Shown: positions 1-8,276 of the stretch, piece by piece
Numbering within the stretch: the stretch's first letter is position 1
Layout: each line of letters starts with the position of its first letter
Source of the DNA: Allobosea sp. LC85
GTDB lineage: Bacteria > Pseudomonadota > Alphaproteobacteria > Rhizobiales > Beijerinckiaceae
NCBI RefSeq assembly: GCF_000735605.1
Contig: NZ_JPKG01000033.1
Span: 62,001 to 126,000 of the forward strand
DNA: 64,000 nt
Reading direction: 5' to 3'
Made by a program: the position numbers and the translations under genes
The notes under the pieces: model-generated
The model's database searches: none
Seen by the model: the letters and a program-made list of their open reading frames with translations, nothing else
Told to the model about the DNA's origin: nothing

Positions 1-216
1 GGTTCGCCTCTCCCGATTTCCTCGGCTCGGTCGGCGAATGGCCCATGGGAGACAGGCGCGGGTGAGGCGGAACGGCGAGGCAGCCGGCGGCAGCTCTCTC
101 CCGAAGGGCGCGCTCAGCAGGCATGGAAGCGTGAGGCATCCAGGGCCAGGCCGCTTTCAGCAGGGCAAGGTCCGGGGTGAAGACGTGACCTGCTCGGTCG
201 GCTCCAGTGCGGGCAT

Positions 217-326
217 GGAGCTAGAGCATTTCCGTGTTTCTCCGAAACGCGGAAATGCTCTAGCTCTTTGTTTTATCGCATTTTCTTCACGCGAACCGGT
301 GTCCACTTCGCTCGAAAATGCTCTAG
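217..326. repeat. palindromic intergenic repeat plus companion segment
   Basis: Positions 218-234 and 250-266 are perfect inverted arms (17 bp each) that extend inward with one mismatch to form a long hairpin. The following 60 bases (267-326) end in a further copy of the AATGCTCTAG edge. The layout resembles dispersed intergenic repeats common in Hyphomicrobiales. The rest of positions 1-409 shows no convincing gene; the open frames there have no ribosome binding site. Confidence 0.7.
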
Positions 327-409
327 CCTCACTTGCCCCGGACGACGAAGCTCGCCTGAGCTGAATTCGCATTGCCTTGAAGCCGCGCAGAACCGCAAGG
401 GACCCTGCC

Positions 410-1609
410 ATGTGCCTTCTGACCAGAACGATGCGTCTCGCGGCCGTTGCTGCCCTGGTCCCGCTGACCCTGCCGGGCGCGGCCCGGGCGGAAACACCGG
501 CAACCCCGACGCAGGGCGTGACCTTGACGGGGCTCGTCGGCAAGGTCCTGTTCACGCCACAGCCCGTGCTGGGCTCCGATGGTCGCCAGCATATCGTCTA
601 CGAACTGCAGCTCTCGAACGTGACCGGCGAGCGCGTCGTGGTGAAGCGGCTCACGCTCTTCGGCGACGACGACAAGGAGCCGCTTGCGACGCTTGACGAG
701 GCCGAGATCGCGCGGCGTTTCTCCCCCGCTGGCCGGCGCGGCAATGAGTCGGCGGAACTGGGCGCCTTCCAATATGGGGTTGCCTTTCTCCATATCTCGC
801 TGCCGGCGGGACGCTCGGCTCCGCGACGGCTGACACATCAGGTCGATGCCTGGTTTGATCAGTTCAAGGCGGATGCCGCGATCCAGCTGGGCGCGGCCGC
901 GGTTGCGACCGCGGCGCCCCCGGTTCTGGGGCCGCCGCTTCGGGGCGATAACAATATCGCGGGCGACGGCTGCTGCGATTCGACCCGCCATGTCCGGGCG
1001 CTGCTGCCGTTGAACGGGGCGTTTCGCCTGTCTCAACGCTTTGCCATCGATTGGGAGAAACTGGGCGGGGATGGCCGGCTGTTCGCGGGCGATCGGAAAC
1101 TGGTCGGCAGCTATCACATCTATGGCCAGCCCATCCTGGCGGTGAGCGACGGCACCATCGTCGATATGCGCGGCGATCTTGCCGACCAGGTTCCCGGAGC
1201 GCTTCCCGACGGGCTGCCGGTCGGCGAGGCTGACGGGAACTTCGCGGTCCTGGATATGGGCGGCGGTGCCTTCGTGCTCTACGCCCATATGAAGCCGGGC
1301 AGCGTCCGCGTCAAAATCGGCGACAGGGTGCGCCGCGGCGATGTCATCGGCGCGGTCGGCAATACCGGCAACAGCTCGGAGCCGCATCTGCATCTGCATG
1401 TCATGGACGGGCCCTCGCCACTTCTCGCCAATGGCCTTCCCTACGTCTTCGAGGCCGCCACGGTGAAAGCGATCGATCTGGCGGGCACCGCGGATTTCGA
1501 CCGGGCAGCGGAAACCGGCTCGCCGGTGAGCCTGACGCCGTTCGTGCCCCCTCTGGCGCTCAAGCGCGCGCTGCCGCTCGATCTCACCGTGGTCGACTGG
1601 GGCAACTGA
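410..1609 (+). CDS. secreted M23-family (LytM-like) peptidase
   Basis: This is a 399-residue protein with an N-terminal signal peptide (hydrophobic stretch ending near ARAE, about residue 27). The C-terminal half is an M23/LytM-type domain. It shows the YAHMKPGS segment, the GDRVRRGDVIGAVGNTGNS turn and the HLHLHV zinc-ligand motif typical of cell-wall endopeptidases. The first zinc-ligand motif (HxxxD) is not clear: the HIYGQPILA region lacks an obvious Asp, so activity may be lost or divergent. The ATG at 410 is chosen because AAGGGA lies 7 bases upstream; an in-frame TTG at 377 is weaker. The N-terminal 170 residues are not recognised. The likely site of action is the periplasm, on peptidoglycan or as an amidase activator. 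Confidence 0.82.
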   Translation: MCLLTRTMRLAAVAALVPLTLPGAARAETPATPTQGVTLTGLVGKVLFTPQPVLGSDGRQHIVYELQLSNVTGERVVVKRLTLFGDDDKEPLATLDEAEIARRFSPAGRRGNESAELGAFQYGVAFLHISLPAGRSAPRRLTHQVDAWFDQFKADAAIQLGAAAVATAAPPVLGPPLRGDNNIAGDGCCDSTRHVRALLPLNGAFRLSQRFAIDWEKLGGDGRLFAGDRKLVGSYHIYGQPILAVSDGTIVDMRGDLADQVPGALPDGLPVGEADGNFAVLDMGGGAFVLYAHMKPGSVRVKIGDRVRRGDVIGAVGNTGNSSEPHLHLHVMDGPSPLLANGLPYVFEAATVKAIDLAGTADFDRAAETGSPVSLTPFVPPLALKRALPLDLTVVDWGN

Positions 1610-1740
1610 AAAGCCGCGGCGAGGGCAGGGCGACAAGCCGAGCTTCACCAATGAACGGAGGGAAAGCCAGACATGAGCGACATGTCCGGCTACGATGAGG
1701 CACACCCGACAGGCGTTTCGGCCATGTGCTCGAAAGCCGG

Positions 1741-2670
1741 ATGACGAAGCGCGCCATGACGACACTGAGCCGCCCCGATCTGACCGACATTCACAAGGGA
1801 GATTGGGTCGATCGTCGGCTGCCACCCCTATGGCGGCCCTATATCCGGCTTGCACGGCTGGACAGGCCGGTCGGCATCTGGCTCACGCTCTTCCCGTGCT
1901 GGGCTGCGCTGATTCAGGCCGCGCAGGGCATTCCCGACATTCGGCATCTGGTGGTCTTCACGCTCGGGGCGTTCGTGATGAGAAGCGCCGGGTCCACGAT
2001 CAACGACATCGCCGATCGAAATTTCGACGGCCATGTCGAGCGAACCCGGTTTCGTCCGCTGGCAAGCGGCCAGATCGGCGTGACGCAAGCCATTGTCTTC
2101 CTGGCCCTTCAGCTTGCGCTTGCGGCATCGTTGCTGCTCTTTCTGACGCCTTACACGCGGTTGATCGCGATTGGCGTCGTCCCGCTGGTGTTCCTCTATC
2201 CCTTCTGCAAACGCTTCACCCACTGGCCCCAGGCTGTTTTGGGAGCTGCCTTCAACTGGGGAATGCTCATGGCATGGGCCGAGATCACAGGGCATGTCCC
2301 GGCAGGCGCCGTGCTGATCTGGGCCGGGGCCATCGCATGGCAGATCGGATATGATACCATCTATGCCTATGTCGATCTGCGTGATGATCGCAGTCTTGGC
2401 CTCAAATCGACTGCCGTTCTTTTCGGATCGCGCGGTAAGGCCGGTATCGGTCTGTTCTATGCCCTGACGGTCCTGGCCTGGGCGCTCGGTGGCGCGATGC
2501 TTGGCATGTCGAGCCTCTACGCCATCGGCATGATGGTGATCGCGGCTCATCTCGCGTGGCAGATCTGGCAGGTCAACTTGGAGCGCCCCGACGTGAATTA
2601 TCGCCTGTTCCTGGCGAACATTCTGACCGGCGGGTTTCTGGCAGGGGCTGCTCTCATGGGGACGTGGTGA
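1741..2670 (+). CDS. ubiA: 4-hydroxybenzoate polyprenyltransferase (ubiquinone biosynthesis)
   Basis: The product is about 309 residues with eight or nine hydrophobic segments, an integral membrane prenyltransferase that joins a polyprenyl chain to 4-hydroxybenzoate in ubiquinone synthesis. Both Asp-rich motifs of the family are visible: INDIADRNFDGHVERTR (the NDxxDxxxD type) and YVDLRDDRSLGLKSTA. The conserved SGQIGVTQA-like segment follows the first motif. The length matches the family. The start is uncertain: a GTG at 1726 and ATGs at 1741 and 1756 are in frame and none has a strong ribosome binding site. It is probably a lone gene, since the next gene is convergent. Confidence 0.93.
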   Translation: MTKRAMTTLSRPDLTDIHKGDWVDRRLPPLWRPYIRLARLDRPVGIWLTLFPCWAALIQAAQGIPDIRHLVVFTLGAFVMRSAGSTINDIADRNFDGHVERTRFRPLASGQIGVTQAIVFLALQLALAASLLLFLTPYTRLIAIGVVPLVFLYPFCKRFTHWPQAVLGAAFNWGMLMAWAEITGHVPAGAVLIWAGAIAWQIGYDTIYAYVDLRDDRSLGLKSTAVLFGSRGKAGIGLFYALTVLAWALGGAMLGMSSLYAIGMMVIAAHLAWQIWQVNLERPDVNYRLFLANILTGGFLAGAALMGTW

Positions 2671-2679
2671 AATCTGCGG

Positions 2680-2744
2680 GGCGCTCCGTCTTGGCGCTCC
2701 GTCTTGGTGCTCCGTCTTGGTGCTCCGTCTCGGCGCTCCGTCTC
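2680..2744. repeat. five tandem 13-bp repeats
   Basis: Five head-to-tail copies of GG(C/T)GCTCCGTCT(T/C) lie at 2680-2692, 2693-2705, 2706-2718, 2719-2731 and 2732-2744, just after the ubiA stop codon. The 13-bp unit is not a multiple of three, so it is not a coding repeat. It fills the gap between the convergent ubiA and GMC oxidoreductase genes. Confidence 0.9.
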
Positions 2745-2838
2745 GCAAAGCCGCCACTGGTCGTATCCGCCGCCAATTCCTGCGCCGCGCCAGACTGCGC
2801 CGTTCGGCGCATGGTCCGCCCATCTGCACCATGCCCGG

Positions 2839-4488
2839 CTACGATGAAACCGCTTGCGGTTCAGCCAGCGCCTCATGCTGCTGCGCTTGCTCGACCAGGC
2901 GATTGGCCAGCCTGTTCGCCAGCGCCATGATCGTCAGCGTCAGATGCTTGTCGGGAAGGACCGGGATAACACCGCCGTCACAGATGAACAGATTATCGAT
3001 GTCATGAGTCTTCAGGTCAGTATCGACCACGCCCTTGCCTGGATCATCCGCAATGGCGGTCGTTCCGGCGTAATGGATGCCTGTTCCGCTATTGTCGCGG
3101 GTGCCGTAGATCAGGGTCGATGAGGCGCGCCGCAGCAGCCGCTGCCCCCAGGCGGCCATGGCGTCCATCTGGGCCTGCGCGCTGCCTGATACTGTGAACT
3201 CGACATCCACCTGCCGCACGCCATAGCGATCGACGCTGTTGCCGGGGCGCAGGCGGTTGGCCGGCGTTGGTTCTCCAGCGCAGAACAGCCCGAGCGTGAC
3301 GTAGCTGTGGAACATCATCCGCGCCAGTCGCTCCTTGAGGAAGGGCGGGAAGGCCTTGAGACCGGACAGGTAGTGCGGCACGTCGGGCAGCCCATGAATG
3401 GCGTGTCCGATGAAGGGAAAGGAAGTCCCGTCGGGGAGCTTGCCCTGCGACAGCAGGATCAGGAGATCGCCATAGCCGATGTCGTAATCGCGGCGCTTTC
3501 GCCACAGCTTCCATAGCGAGGTCGAGAGAACGATCTTGGGGTTGTCCTGGAGCCTGATGCCGACCTGGCCGTGCCGATTGGCCAGGCCATTCGGATCGGC
3601 CTCGTCGGCCGAATTGAAAAGAATGCGCGGCGTCTCGATTGCGCCGGCCGCGAGCACGACGATCCGCGCATCCAGGATCTTGCGCTTGCCGCTGCAGAGA
3701 TCGATGTATTCCACGCCGGACAGCTGCCGCGCGCCCGGCTTGCGCAGCAGCCGCACGACCTTGGCGTTGGTTCTCAGTTCGTAATTCGGGAGGAGCGCGA
3801 TCTCCGGCAGGAGCCGGCTGGAGAACTTGTAGACGGCGCCGACCGGACAGCCGGACGTGCACACGCCGGTGGACATACAGGAGGATGCCGTGTCGGTCCG
3901 CGTATTGATCGCCTTGCGATTGGGAATCGCGTGGGAATACGGCTCATTCAGGGATTTGACCGCATCGACGATAAGGTGATCGGCCGGGCGCAACGGCTTT
4001 GGCGGTATGAAATCGCCATCGGGAAGCTCGGGCAAATTCTCGACGGTGCCGCAGACCGAGATCTTTCGCTCGATGGCGCCGTAATGGGGCGCGAGATCGT
4101 CATAGCTCAGCGGCCAGGTCCGAAAGTCGGCAGGCGAAAACCTGACGCTGACGCCGTTCCAGAGATTCTGCAGGCCATTGACGGCGAGCACCTGAAAATG
4201 CCGAAAGCCGCCGGCCGGCGCACTGGTCGAGCCGACCGTGCCATCGGCAAAGAGAGGATGGATGAACAGGCTGTCATGCGGGTCGCTCGGCCAGGTCGTA
4301 TCCGGGCCTATGCCGAAATCCTTCGTGCCGCCCGGCGGCGCGTGGATCTTGAAGTGATCGGCCGCGAGCATGGCGCCCTGTTCGAGCGAAACGACCCGCA
4401 ATCCGGCTTTCGCAAGCTCATAGGCGAGAATGCCGCCGCCGGCTCCGGTCCCGACAATGACGACGTCGCACGAAAGAGCTTCAGCCAT
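2839..4488 (-). CDS. GMC-family FAD oxidoreductase
   Basis: The 549-residue protein starts with a Rossmann FAD-binding motif (VIVGTGAGGG, residues about 10-19). It ends with the GMC C-terminal domain, which carries the conserved GIHYAGT His and the PDKHLTLTIMALANR segment. In the middle, a Cys-containing stretch (MSTGVCTSGCPVGA) matches the gluconate/sorbitol-dehydrogenase-like branch of GMC enzymes rather than choline dehydrogenase. The substrate is probably a sugar or other alcohol and cannot be set from sequence. No cytochrome or small-subunit partner lies next to it. The ATG is well placed after AGAGG. The AT-rich stretch 4500-4620 upstream probably holds its promoter. Confidence 0.88.
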   Translation of the reverse strand: MAEALSCDVVIVGTGAGGGILAYELAKAGLRVVSLEQGAMLAADHFKIHAPPGGTKDFGIGPDTTWPSDPHDSLFIHPLFADGTVGSTSAPAGGFRHFQVLAVNGLQNLWNGVSVRFSPADFRTWPLSYDDLAPHYGAIERKISVCGTVENLPELPDGDFIPPKPLRPADHLIVDAVKSLNEPYSHAIPNRKAINTRTDTASSCMSTGVCTSGCPVGAVYKFSSRLLPEIALLPNYELRTNAKVVRLLRKPGARQLSGVEYIDLCSGKRKILDARIVVLAAGAIETPRILFNSADEADPNGLANRHGQVGIRLQDNPKIVLSTSLWKLWRKRRDYDIGYGDLLILLSQGKLPDGTSFPFIGHAIHGLPDVPHYLSGLKAFPPFLKERLARMMFHSYVTLGLFCAGEPTPANRLRPGNSVDRYGVRQVDVEFTVSGSAQAQMDAMAAWGQRLLRRASSTLIYGTRDNSGTGIHYAGTTAIADDPGKGVVDTDLKTHDIDNLFICDGGVIPVLPDKHLTLTIMALANRLANRLVEQAQQHEALAEPQAVSS

Positions 4489-4647
4489 GACTGCCTCTTG
4501 TTGGCCGTTCGCAGGTCGTGCGAAGCAAATCTAAGTTTAATTCTTAAATTTCGTATGTTTCTGCACTATATAGGCAATGAACGAAGTATTTTCGTTTAAT
4601 AATTGGAAATCATTCGCAACAAGTGGAAAATAGTCGAAACTCGGCAG

Positions 4648-4785
4648 GTGCAGGAGTCCGGCGCCAGTCTCATCGTCGTCGGGGCGCATCCGAGCGGGGA
4701 GCTGGTGAAGGACGCGATAGGGAGCCACGCCGAAGGCGTTCTCCGGAGCGTCGATGCCGACGTGCTCCTGGTCCGGGAGGCCTGA
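4648..4785 (+). pseudogene. C-terminal remnant of a universal stress protein (UspA)
   Basis: The reading frame encodes about 45 residues matching the end of a Usp domain: the GASLIVVGAHPSGEL nucleotide-loop region, then SHAEGVLRSVDADVLLVRE. This is the standard last strand-loop-strand of the fold. No N-terminal half is present. Upstream in the same frame the sequence is AT-rich and unrelated, with only a TTG at 4603. It is therefore a truncated, probably non-functional copy, lying between the GMC gene and a hairpin repeat at 4864. Confidence 0.7.
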
Positions 4786-4863
4786 GCCGCGCAGGCCGTG
4801 CACCCCGCCCCAAGGCAGGAACTCGCCGCGCCCGGCCCGGCGTCCCTCGGCGCGTGTCTTGCC

Positions 4864-4915
4864 TAGAGCATGCTTTATGCGAAAAACCGTTGCCACTTTT
4901 TCGCAGCATGCTCTA
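4864..4915. repeat. TAGAGCATGC hairpin repeat, copy 1
   Basis: This 52-bp element begins TAGAGCATGC and ends GCATGCTCTA, enclosing a GAAAAACCGTTGCCACTTTTTC core. Near-identical copies lie at 6174-6224 and, inverted, at 7509-7560. On the minus strand its edge supplies the TAG stop codon of the 4913-5263 gene. Confidence 0.9.
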
Positions 4916-5263
4916 ACCGTCAGTATCCAAGTCGGGCAGTAATATTGCTGGCAAGGGGAGGATCGTAGCCTTCTTCCCGTTCTGTGTGGCTAGCCATTTC
5001 AGGTATCGCAAGCGCGCCGAAGCCGTATTGCTCCGATGAGAGCTTCGTAGCCAGTCAACATAATCGCCGGGGCGAACGGTCATGATTTGAACGGTCTTCC
5101 CTTTCGCCAGGAGAATCTCTGTCGCAATGGCGGATTGGTGTTTCCACTCGGCATATGTTCTCGGAAGCCCGGGGGCATTGCCGGCAAGAGCCAGCAAGGC
5201 GGGAAAGTCGTCTTCTGAATACCACGGTACGAGAACGGTGTCGTAGCGATCGAACTTCTGCAT
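4913..5263 (-). CDS. conserved-looking hypothetical protein, 116 residues
   Basis: I do not recognise a family. The protein starts MQKFDRYDTVLVPWYSEDDF and is a soluble, mixed alpha/beta-looking polypeptide with no signal peptide or membrane segment. Codon use fits a real gene and there is no competing frame. Its TAG stop codon is formed by the outer edge of the hairpin repeat at 4864-4915, so the native C-terminus may have been altered by repeat insertion. The ribosome binding site is weak (GGAAAC upstream). Reading direction and position suggest it stands alone. Confidence 0.6.
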   Translation of the reverse strand: MQKFDRYDTVLVPWYSEDDFPALLALAGNAPGLPRTYAEWKHQSAIATEILLAKGKTVQIMTVRPGDYVDWLRSSHRSNTASARLRYLKWLATQNGKKATILPLPAILLPDLDTDG

Positions 5264-5439
5264 GCTTGTTTCCGGTCAGCAAACAGAACGCGCGGTGCGG
5301 TTCCAAGCTTACCATTTCCCGGGCTGGCTTGCGAGTTGCTCGCAGTGGTTCGTGGCAATGGACATCGGTGATGCGCAGCTCATGGCGAGCGTCTGAATGC
5401 GCGATCAAAGACGAAGGCCCAACCGTGCCGAGCAGACGT

Positions 5440-5817
5440 CTATGACGCGACCGGCAAGGACTTCAGCGTTTTGAGGATTTCGCCGTCCGAATATGGCTTC
5501 CGAAAGAACCGCGCTCGCTCGGGTAACTTTTGAGGGTCGATCTGCACATGGCCCGACGTTACGATCAGCTCAACCGGCGGCCATTTCTCGCGGACGAGTT
5601 CCACCAGTCGGAGGCCATCCAGCGAACCTGGCAACTCCACATCCGTGAAGAGGATGCGAACATCGTCACGCTGCTCGAGAATGGCCAATGCCTCGTCCGC
5701 GGTCGATGCCTCGATGGCAAGGTAGCCGGCTTCCTCAACAAGCAAGGACGCATACATCCTGATGATCGGTTCGTCGTCGACAACGAGAACCACGGGTCTT
5801 TCAGCGTCAGGGGGCAC
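5440..5817 (-). CDS. single-domain response regulator (receiver only)
   Basis: About 125 residues form one receiver domain: acidic pair VVDDEP near residues 13-17, phospho-acceptor Asp59 in ILFTDVELPG, and the conserved Lys in FRKPYS near the C-terminus. There is no output domain, as in CheY- or FixJ-N-like stand-alone receivers. I prefer the GTG start at 5817, because an in-frame TTG at 5862 would overlap the -10 box of a perfect EcfG-type promoter at 5861-5885. No histidine kinase lies nearby. The likely job is phosphosignalling within the general stress response, inferred from the promoter. Confidence 0.85.
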   Translation of the reverse strand: MPPDAERPVVLVVDDEPIIRMYASLLVEEAGYLAIEASTADEALAILEQRDDVRILFTDVELPGSLDGLRLVELVREKWPPVELIVTSGHVQIDPQKLPERARFFRKPYSDGEILKTLKSLPVAS

Positions 5818-5860
5818 TGGATTTCTCGCAAATTGCCTTCTCTTCCCGTCAGTAAAGGGC

Positions 5861-5885
5861 AACGGCTGAGCGCGGGGAACGTTCC
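5861..5885 (-). promoter_or_regulatory. EcfG-type stress promoter for the receiver gene
   Basis: On the minus strand this reads GGAAC, 16 bases, CGTT (GGAAC complement at 5881-5885, CGTT complement at 5861-5864). It matches the known alphaproteobacterial EcfG consensus exactly and lies 44 bases upstream of the GTG start at 5817. Confidence 0.7.
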
Positions 5886-6112
5886 GGCCGTTGGTCTGCT
5901 GCCTTCCTGATAATCGCAGGGCGAGCGCTCAATCCCGGATGCCGCAGCCTCGCCGCGATCACCCTCGTGCGGCGTTCCTGTAGCGTCGCGGCGATGCGCC
6001 ATGAAAATCCGGCATGCCGGGCGTCGAGGACTTGCCCGCCCGGCTGGGCGCGATGCGGAACGGTCTCTCCACGCCGCCAGGCTGGGGCTCCCCTTCGCTC
6101 CGGATTTCCCTG

Positions 6113-6160
6113 GATCACGCTGCGTTTGGACGAACTCGTCCAAACGCAGAAAACGTGATC
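6113..6160. repeat. hairpin CTGCGTTTGGACGA, left copy
   Basis: Perfect 14-bp arms at 6120-6133 and 6136-6149 are enclosed by GATCACG (6113-6119) and CGTGATC (6154-6160). The same hairpin occurs at 7574-7617. With the adjacent 6174-6224 element it forms a composite repeat found inverted on the other side of the ATPase gene. Apart from these repeats and the 5861 promoter, 5886-6237 holds no gene I can support. Confidence 0.88.
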
Positions 6161-6173
6161 GACTCTCATCGTT

Positions 6174-6224
6174 TAGAGCATGCTTGATGCGAAAAACCGG
6201 TACCACTTTTTCGCAGCATGCTCT
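6174..6224. repeat. TAGAGCATGC hairpin repeat, copy 2
   Basis: This is the second copy of the element at 4864-4915, with the same TAGAGCATGC and GCATGCTCT ends. It lies 13 bases beyond the stop codon of the membrane ATPase gene (minus strand) and may act as its terminator. Confidence 0.9.
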
Positions 6225-6237
6225 GGGCCCGGTGACC

Positions 6238-7419
6238 TTAAGCTCTTGTCTTGCCCATCCTGGCCAGGGCCTTTTCGTCCCTGAGCAGGCGAATGACGGG
6301 CAGGGCGGCGTCGTCCTTCTGGGGAAGGCCCAGCGCCTCGGCGATGGTGTCGCGCCACTCCTCCGCCTCGCTGGGGTCGCTGACGACCCAGACGGTGCGG
6401 CGCATCCTGAAGCGTTCGATGCCGACGATGGCGAGCTGGTTGAAGACGATTCTGCGCAGCGCGGTCTGGTCGCCCGGGCGCTTGGCGGTGGCCTCGGCCG
6501 CGGTGGGGGTGGTCGGCTCCGGCAGCGGCGGCTCGACCAGCAGCGCATCGACATCGTCGACGATGAGAAGGTCGACATTGCGCCAGGGCCAGAGGATGCG
6601 GCCATCCTGTTCCTCGAGCGGCGGGTGGTCGGTGCTGGCATCCTCCTTGCGCTCCATCGCGGCCTCGAACAGCTTCACCAGCGTGGTGTAGCGCGCGATG
6701 CCGAGCCGGAAGGCGTATTCGGTGCCGATGCCGCAGGCGAGGCAGGTCTTGCCCGAGCCGACCGTGCCGGTGAGCAGCACATGCGGGAAGCGCGGCGCTT
6801 TCGCGCCTTTCACCGGTGGCTCCGAGAGGGCGATCAGCGCGTCGCGATAGCCGGGATCGGGCTTGCCGGGACCGGGCTTCTCGATGGTCGAGCAGAGATT
6901 GGTCAGGCGAAACAGGAAGGGCAGGCCGACCTGCTGGAAGGTCATCTTGCGCCGGACCCACCAGATCACCAGCACTGCGGCGGGGACGAGCATGACGAGC
7001 AGCGCCACAATCGCCTGGATGCCGCCGAGCCCTGCGGCGCCGGCGACGATCGCGCCCGCACTGATGAAGAACAGCGCGGTCGCGACATTCCACCAGAGCT
7101 CCCGGCGATTGAACGGAAAGAGCGGGCCCTGGCGCCCCTTCTCCCGGACGATGTCCAGCACCTCCTTGACGATCCAAAGGAGCATATTGAGCAGGGCGGC
7201 GATGATCGCAGTCTTCCAGGCCGGGAGATCGGTGAAGAAAGCGGCCAGGATCCAGCTGAACAGAAAGGTGATCTGGAAGCCGAGGCCGAAATGTCCGAAC
7301 TGATCGGCCGTCCAAACATAGCTGACGGTCGGAGTCTGCTGCACATCCTTGCCGAACCAGTCGTACCGCAATTGCGCTACGATCTCCTTGAACGATGGTG
7401 GCTTAAGCTTCTTGTCCAT
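6238..7419 (-). CDS. membrane-anchored P-loop ATPase of unknown function
   Basis: The 393-residue protein has about four hydrophobic helices (roughly 44-62, 69-86, 111-130, 134-154), followed by a cytoplasmic AAA/IstB/DnaA-like nucleotide-binding domain. Walker A is GTVGSGKT (218-225) and Walker B is DLLIVDDVD (283-291), with a sensor-1-like RRTVWVVSD further on. A Pro-rich linker (EPPLPEPTTPT) follows Walker B. I know of no named family with this exact build; it could be a membrane-tethered AAA protein of a small mobile cassette or a transport regulator. The gene stands alone between inverted composite repeats (6113-6224 and 7509-7617). Start ATG at 7419. Confidence 0.8.
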   Translation of the reverse strand: MDKKLKPPSFKEIVAQLRYDWFGKDVQQTPTVSYVWTADQFGHFGLGFQITFLFSWILAAFFTDLPAWKTAIIAALLNMLLWIVKEVLDIVREKGRQGPLFPFNRRELWWNVATALFFISAGAIVAGAAGLGGIQAIVALLVMLVPAAVLVIWWVRRKMTFQQVGLPFLFRLTNLCSTIEKPGPGKPDPGYRDALIALSEPPVKGAKAPRFPHVLLTGTVGSGKTCLACGIGTEYAFRLGIARYTTLVKLFEAAMERKEDASTDHPPLEEQDGRILWPWRNVDLLIVDDVDALLVEPPLPEPTTPTAAEATAKRPGDQTALRRIVFNQLAIVGIERFRMRRTVWVVSDPSEAEEWRDTIAEALGLPQKDDAALPVIRLLRDEKALARMGKTRA

Positions 7420-7508
7420 GGGGCAGCATCTCGCTCAGTGAACGCAGAAACGTCGAATTCAAGCGAATTTTAGGGAAATGAAGGCGCGGGATAAGCTTCC
7501 GCGGATGC

Positions 7509-7560
7509 TAGAGCATGCTGCGAAAAAGTGGCAACGGTTTTTCGCATAAAGCATGCTCTA
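7509..7560. repeat. TAGAGCATGC hairpin repeat, copy 3 (inverted)
   Basis: This is the reverse-oriented copy of the 4864-4915 element, upstream of the ATPase gene. Its core reads GCGAAAAAGTGGCAACGG, the complement of the other copies. Confidence 0.9.
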
Positions 7561-7573
7561 AACTATGAGAGTC

Positions 7574-7617
7574 GATCACGCTGCGTTTGGACGATTTCGT
7601 CCAAACGCAGCGTGATC
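7574..7617. repeat. hairpin CTGCGTTTGGACGA, right copy
   Basis: GATCACG, CTGCGTTTGGACGA, a short loop, the complementary arm and CGTGATC, as at 6113-6160 but in mirror order relative to the neighbouring TAGAGCATGC element. Left and right composites share the ATGAGAGTCGATC-type joint. Confidence 0.88.
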
Positions 7618-8002
7618 TTGCAGTTTCATGAGTGCCGGCAAGAGCGACGTTGCGTCAGGGTGGCGGCCGGGCCTCTTCGCGAGTGTACAGCCCGAACAAG
7701 GGCGTGCGGACATGCCCCGGGTCGAGGCCGGCCTCGGCAGCGCGCTGCTGCCGGACAGCGCGATCGATGAGGAACGACGCCTCGGCTCGCTCGCGAGCAT
7801 TGCTGTCGCTGACCTGAAGGTCGCCAATCCCATCCATGCCGTTCTGCGCCGAGGTGGCTATCTCAGCCCCGCCACGCTCGATCTGCTCTCGCTCCTGCGC
7901 ACCGCACCTGGTCTCGCGCGCCGTCCTTGAAGAAAGCGCGGACGTAAATCTGAATTCATCCTGTTCTTTCCGGCGGCTTGCTGAATTTAAAGTCGCGCGT
8001 TG
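7618..8002. other. region without a supported gene
   Basis: Open frames exist on both strands here (for example minus 7655-8017 and plus 7628-7930), but none has a good ribosome binding site or a recognisable product and they conflict with each other. I see no RNA gene. The stretch ends in the promoter at 8003. Confidence 0.5.
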
Positions 8003-8027
8003 GGAACGGAATAACAAGCTCCGCGTT
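8003..8027 (+). promoter_or_regulatory. EcfG-type stress promoter
   Basis: GGAAC (8003-8007), 16 bases, CGTT (8024-8027). It is a perfect match, 36 bases before the ATG at 8063. Confidence 0.8.
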
Positions 8028-8062
8028 CTCCCTCCGTGTTCGAGTATTGTGAGGAGGATGCC

Positions 8063-8137
8063 ATGCGTTCGATTGCTCTCTGGCTTCTTGGAATTCCGAT
8101 TCCAATCATCATTTTACTTTGGTTTTTCATGCGCTGA
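8063..8137 (+). CDS. 24-residue small membrane protein
   Basis: A tiny gene with a strong GAGGAGG ribosome binding site (8051-8057) five bases before the ATG. The product, MRSIALWLLGIPIPIIILLW and four more residues, is a single hydrophobic helix with a basic start. Similar tiny IALWLLGIPIP-type proteins are, to my knowledge, widespread and uncharacterised in Hyphomicrobiales. A perfect EcfG-type promoter just upstream makes it a likely general-stress membrane peptide. It is followed by the SDR gene. Confidence 0.75.
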   Translation: MRSIALWLLGIPIPIIILLWFFMR

Positions 8138-8219
8138 GCCGCACAGTGAAACCAGTTATGACCGTAATACGCATCGGCGCGCTGCGGCTTGTCGCCGGCG
8201 CGGCGTCACCGCTTCCTGT

Positions 8220-8244
8220 GGAACCCGCGCCGACGACGCCAGTT
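8220..8244 (+). promoter_or_regulatory. near-consensus EcfG-type promoter for the SDR gene
   Basis: GGAAC (8220-8224), 16 bases, AGTT (8241-8244): one mismatch in the -10 box. It lies 33 bases upstream of the SDR start. Confidence 0.4.
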
Positions 8245-8276
8245 CCACACCCGAGTTCAATGTAACGGAGGCCGTG

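Noticed and set aside
329..1855. 508-codon minus-strand open frame
   Set aside because: It is a shadow of the M23 peptidase gene and the start of ubiA.
7655..8017. 120-codon minus-strand gene
   Set aside because: No ribosome binding site, no family features, and it runs through the promoter region of the 8063 gene.
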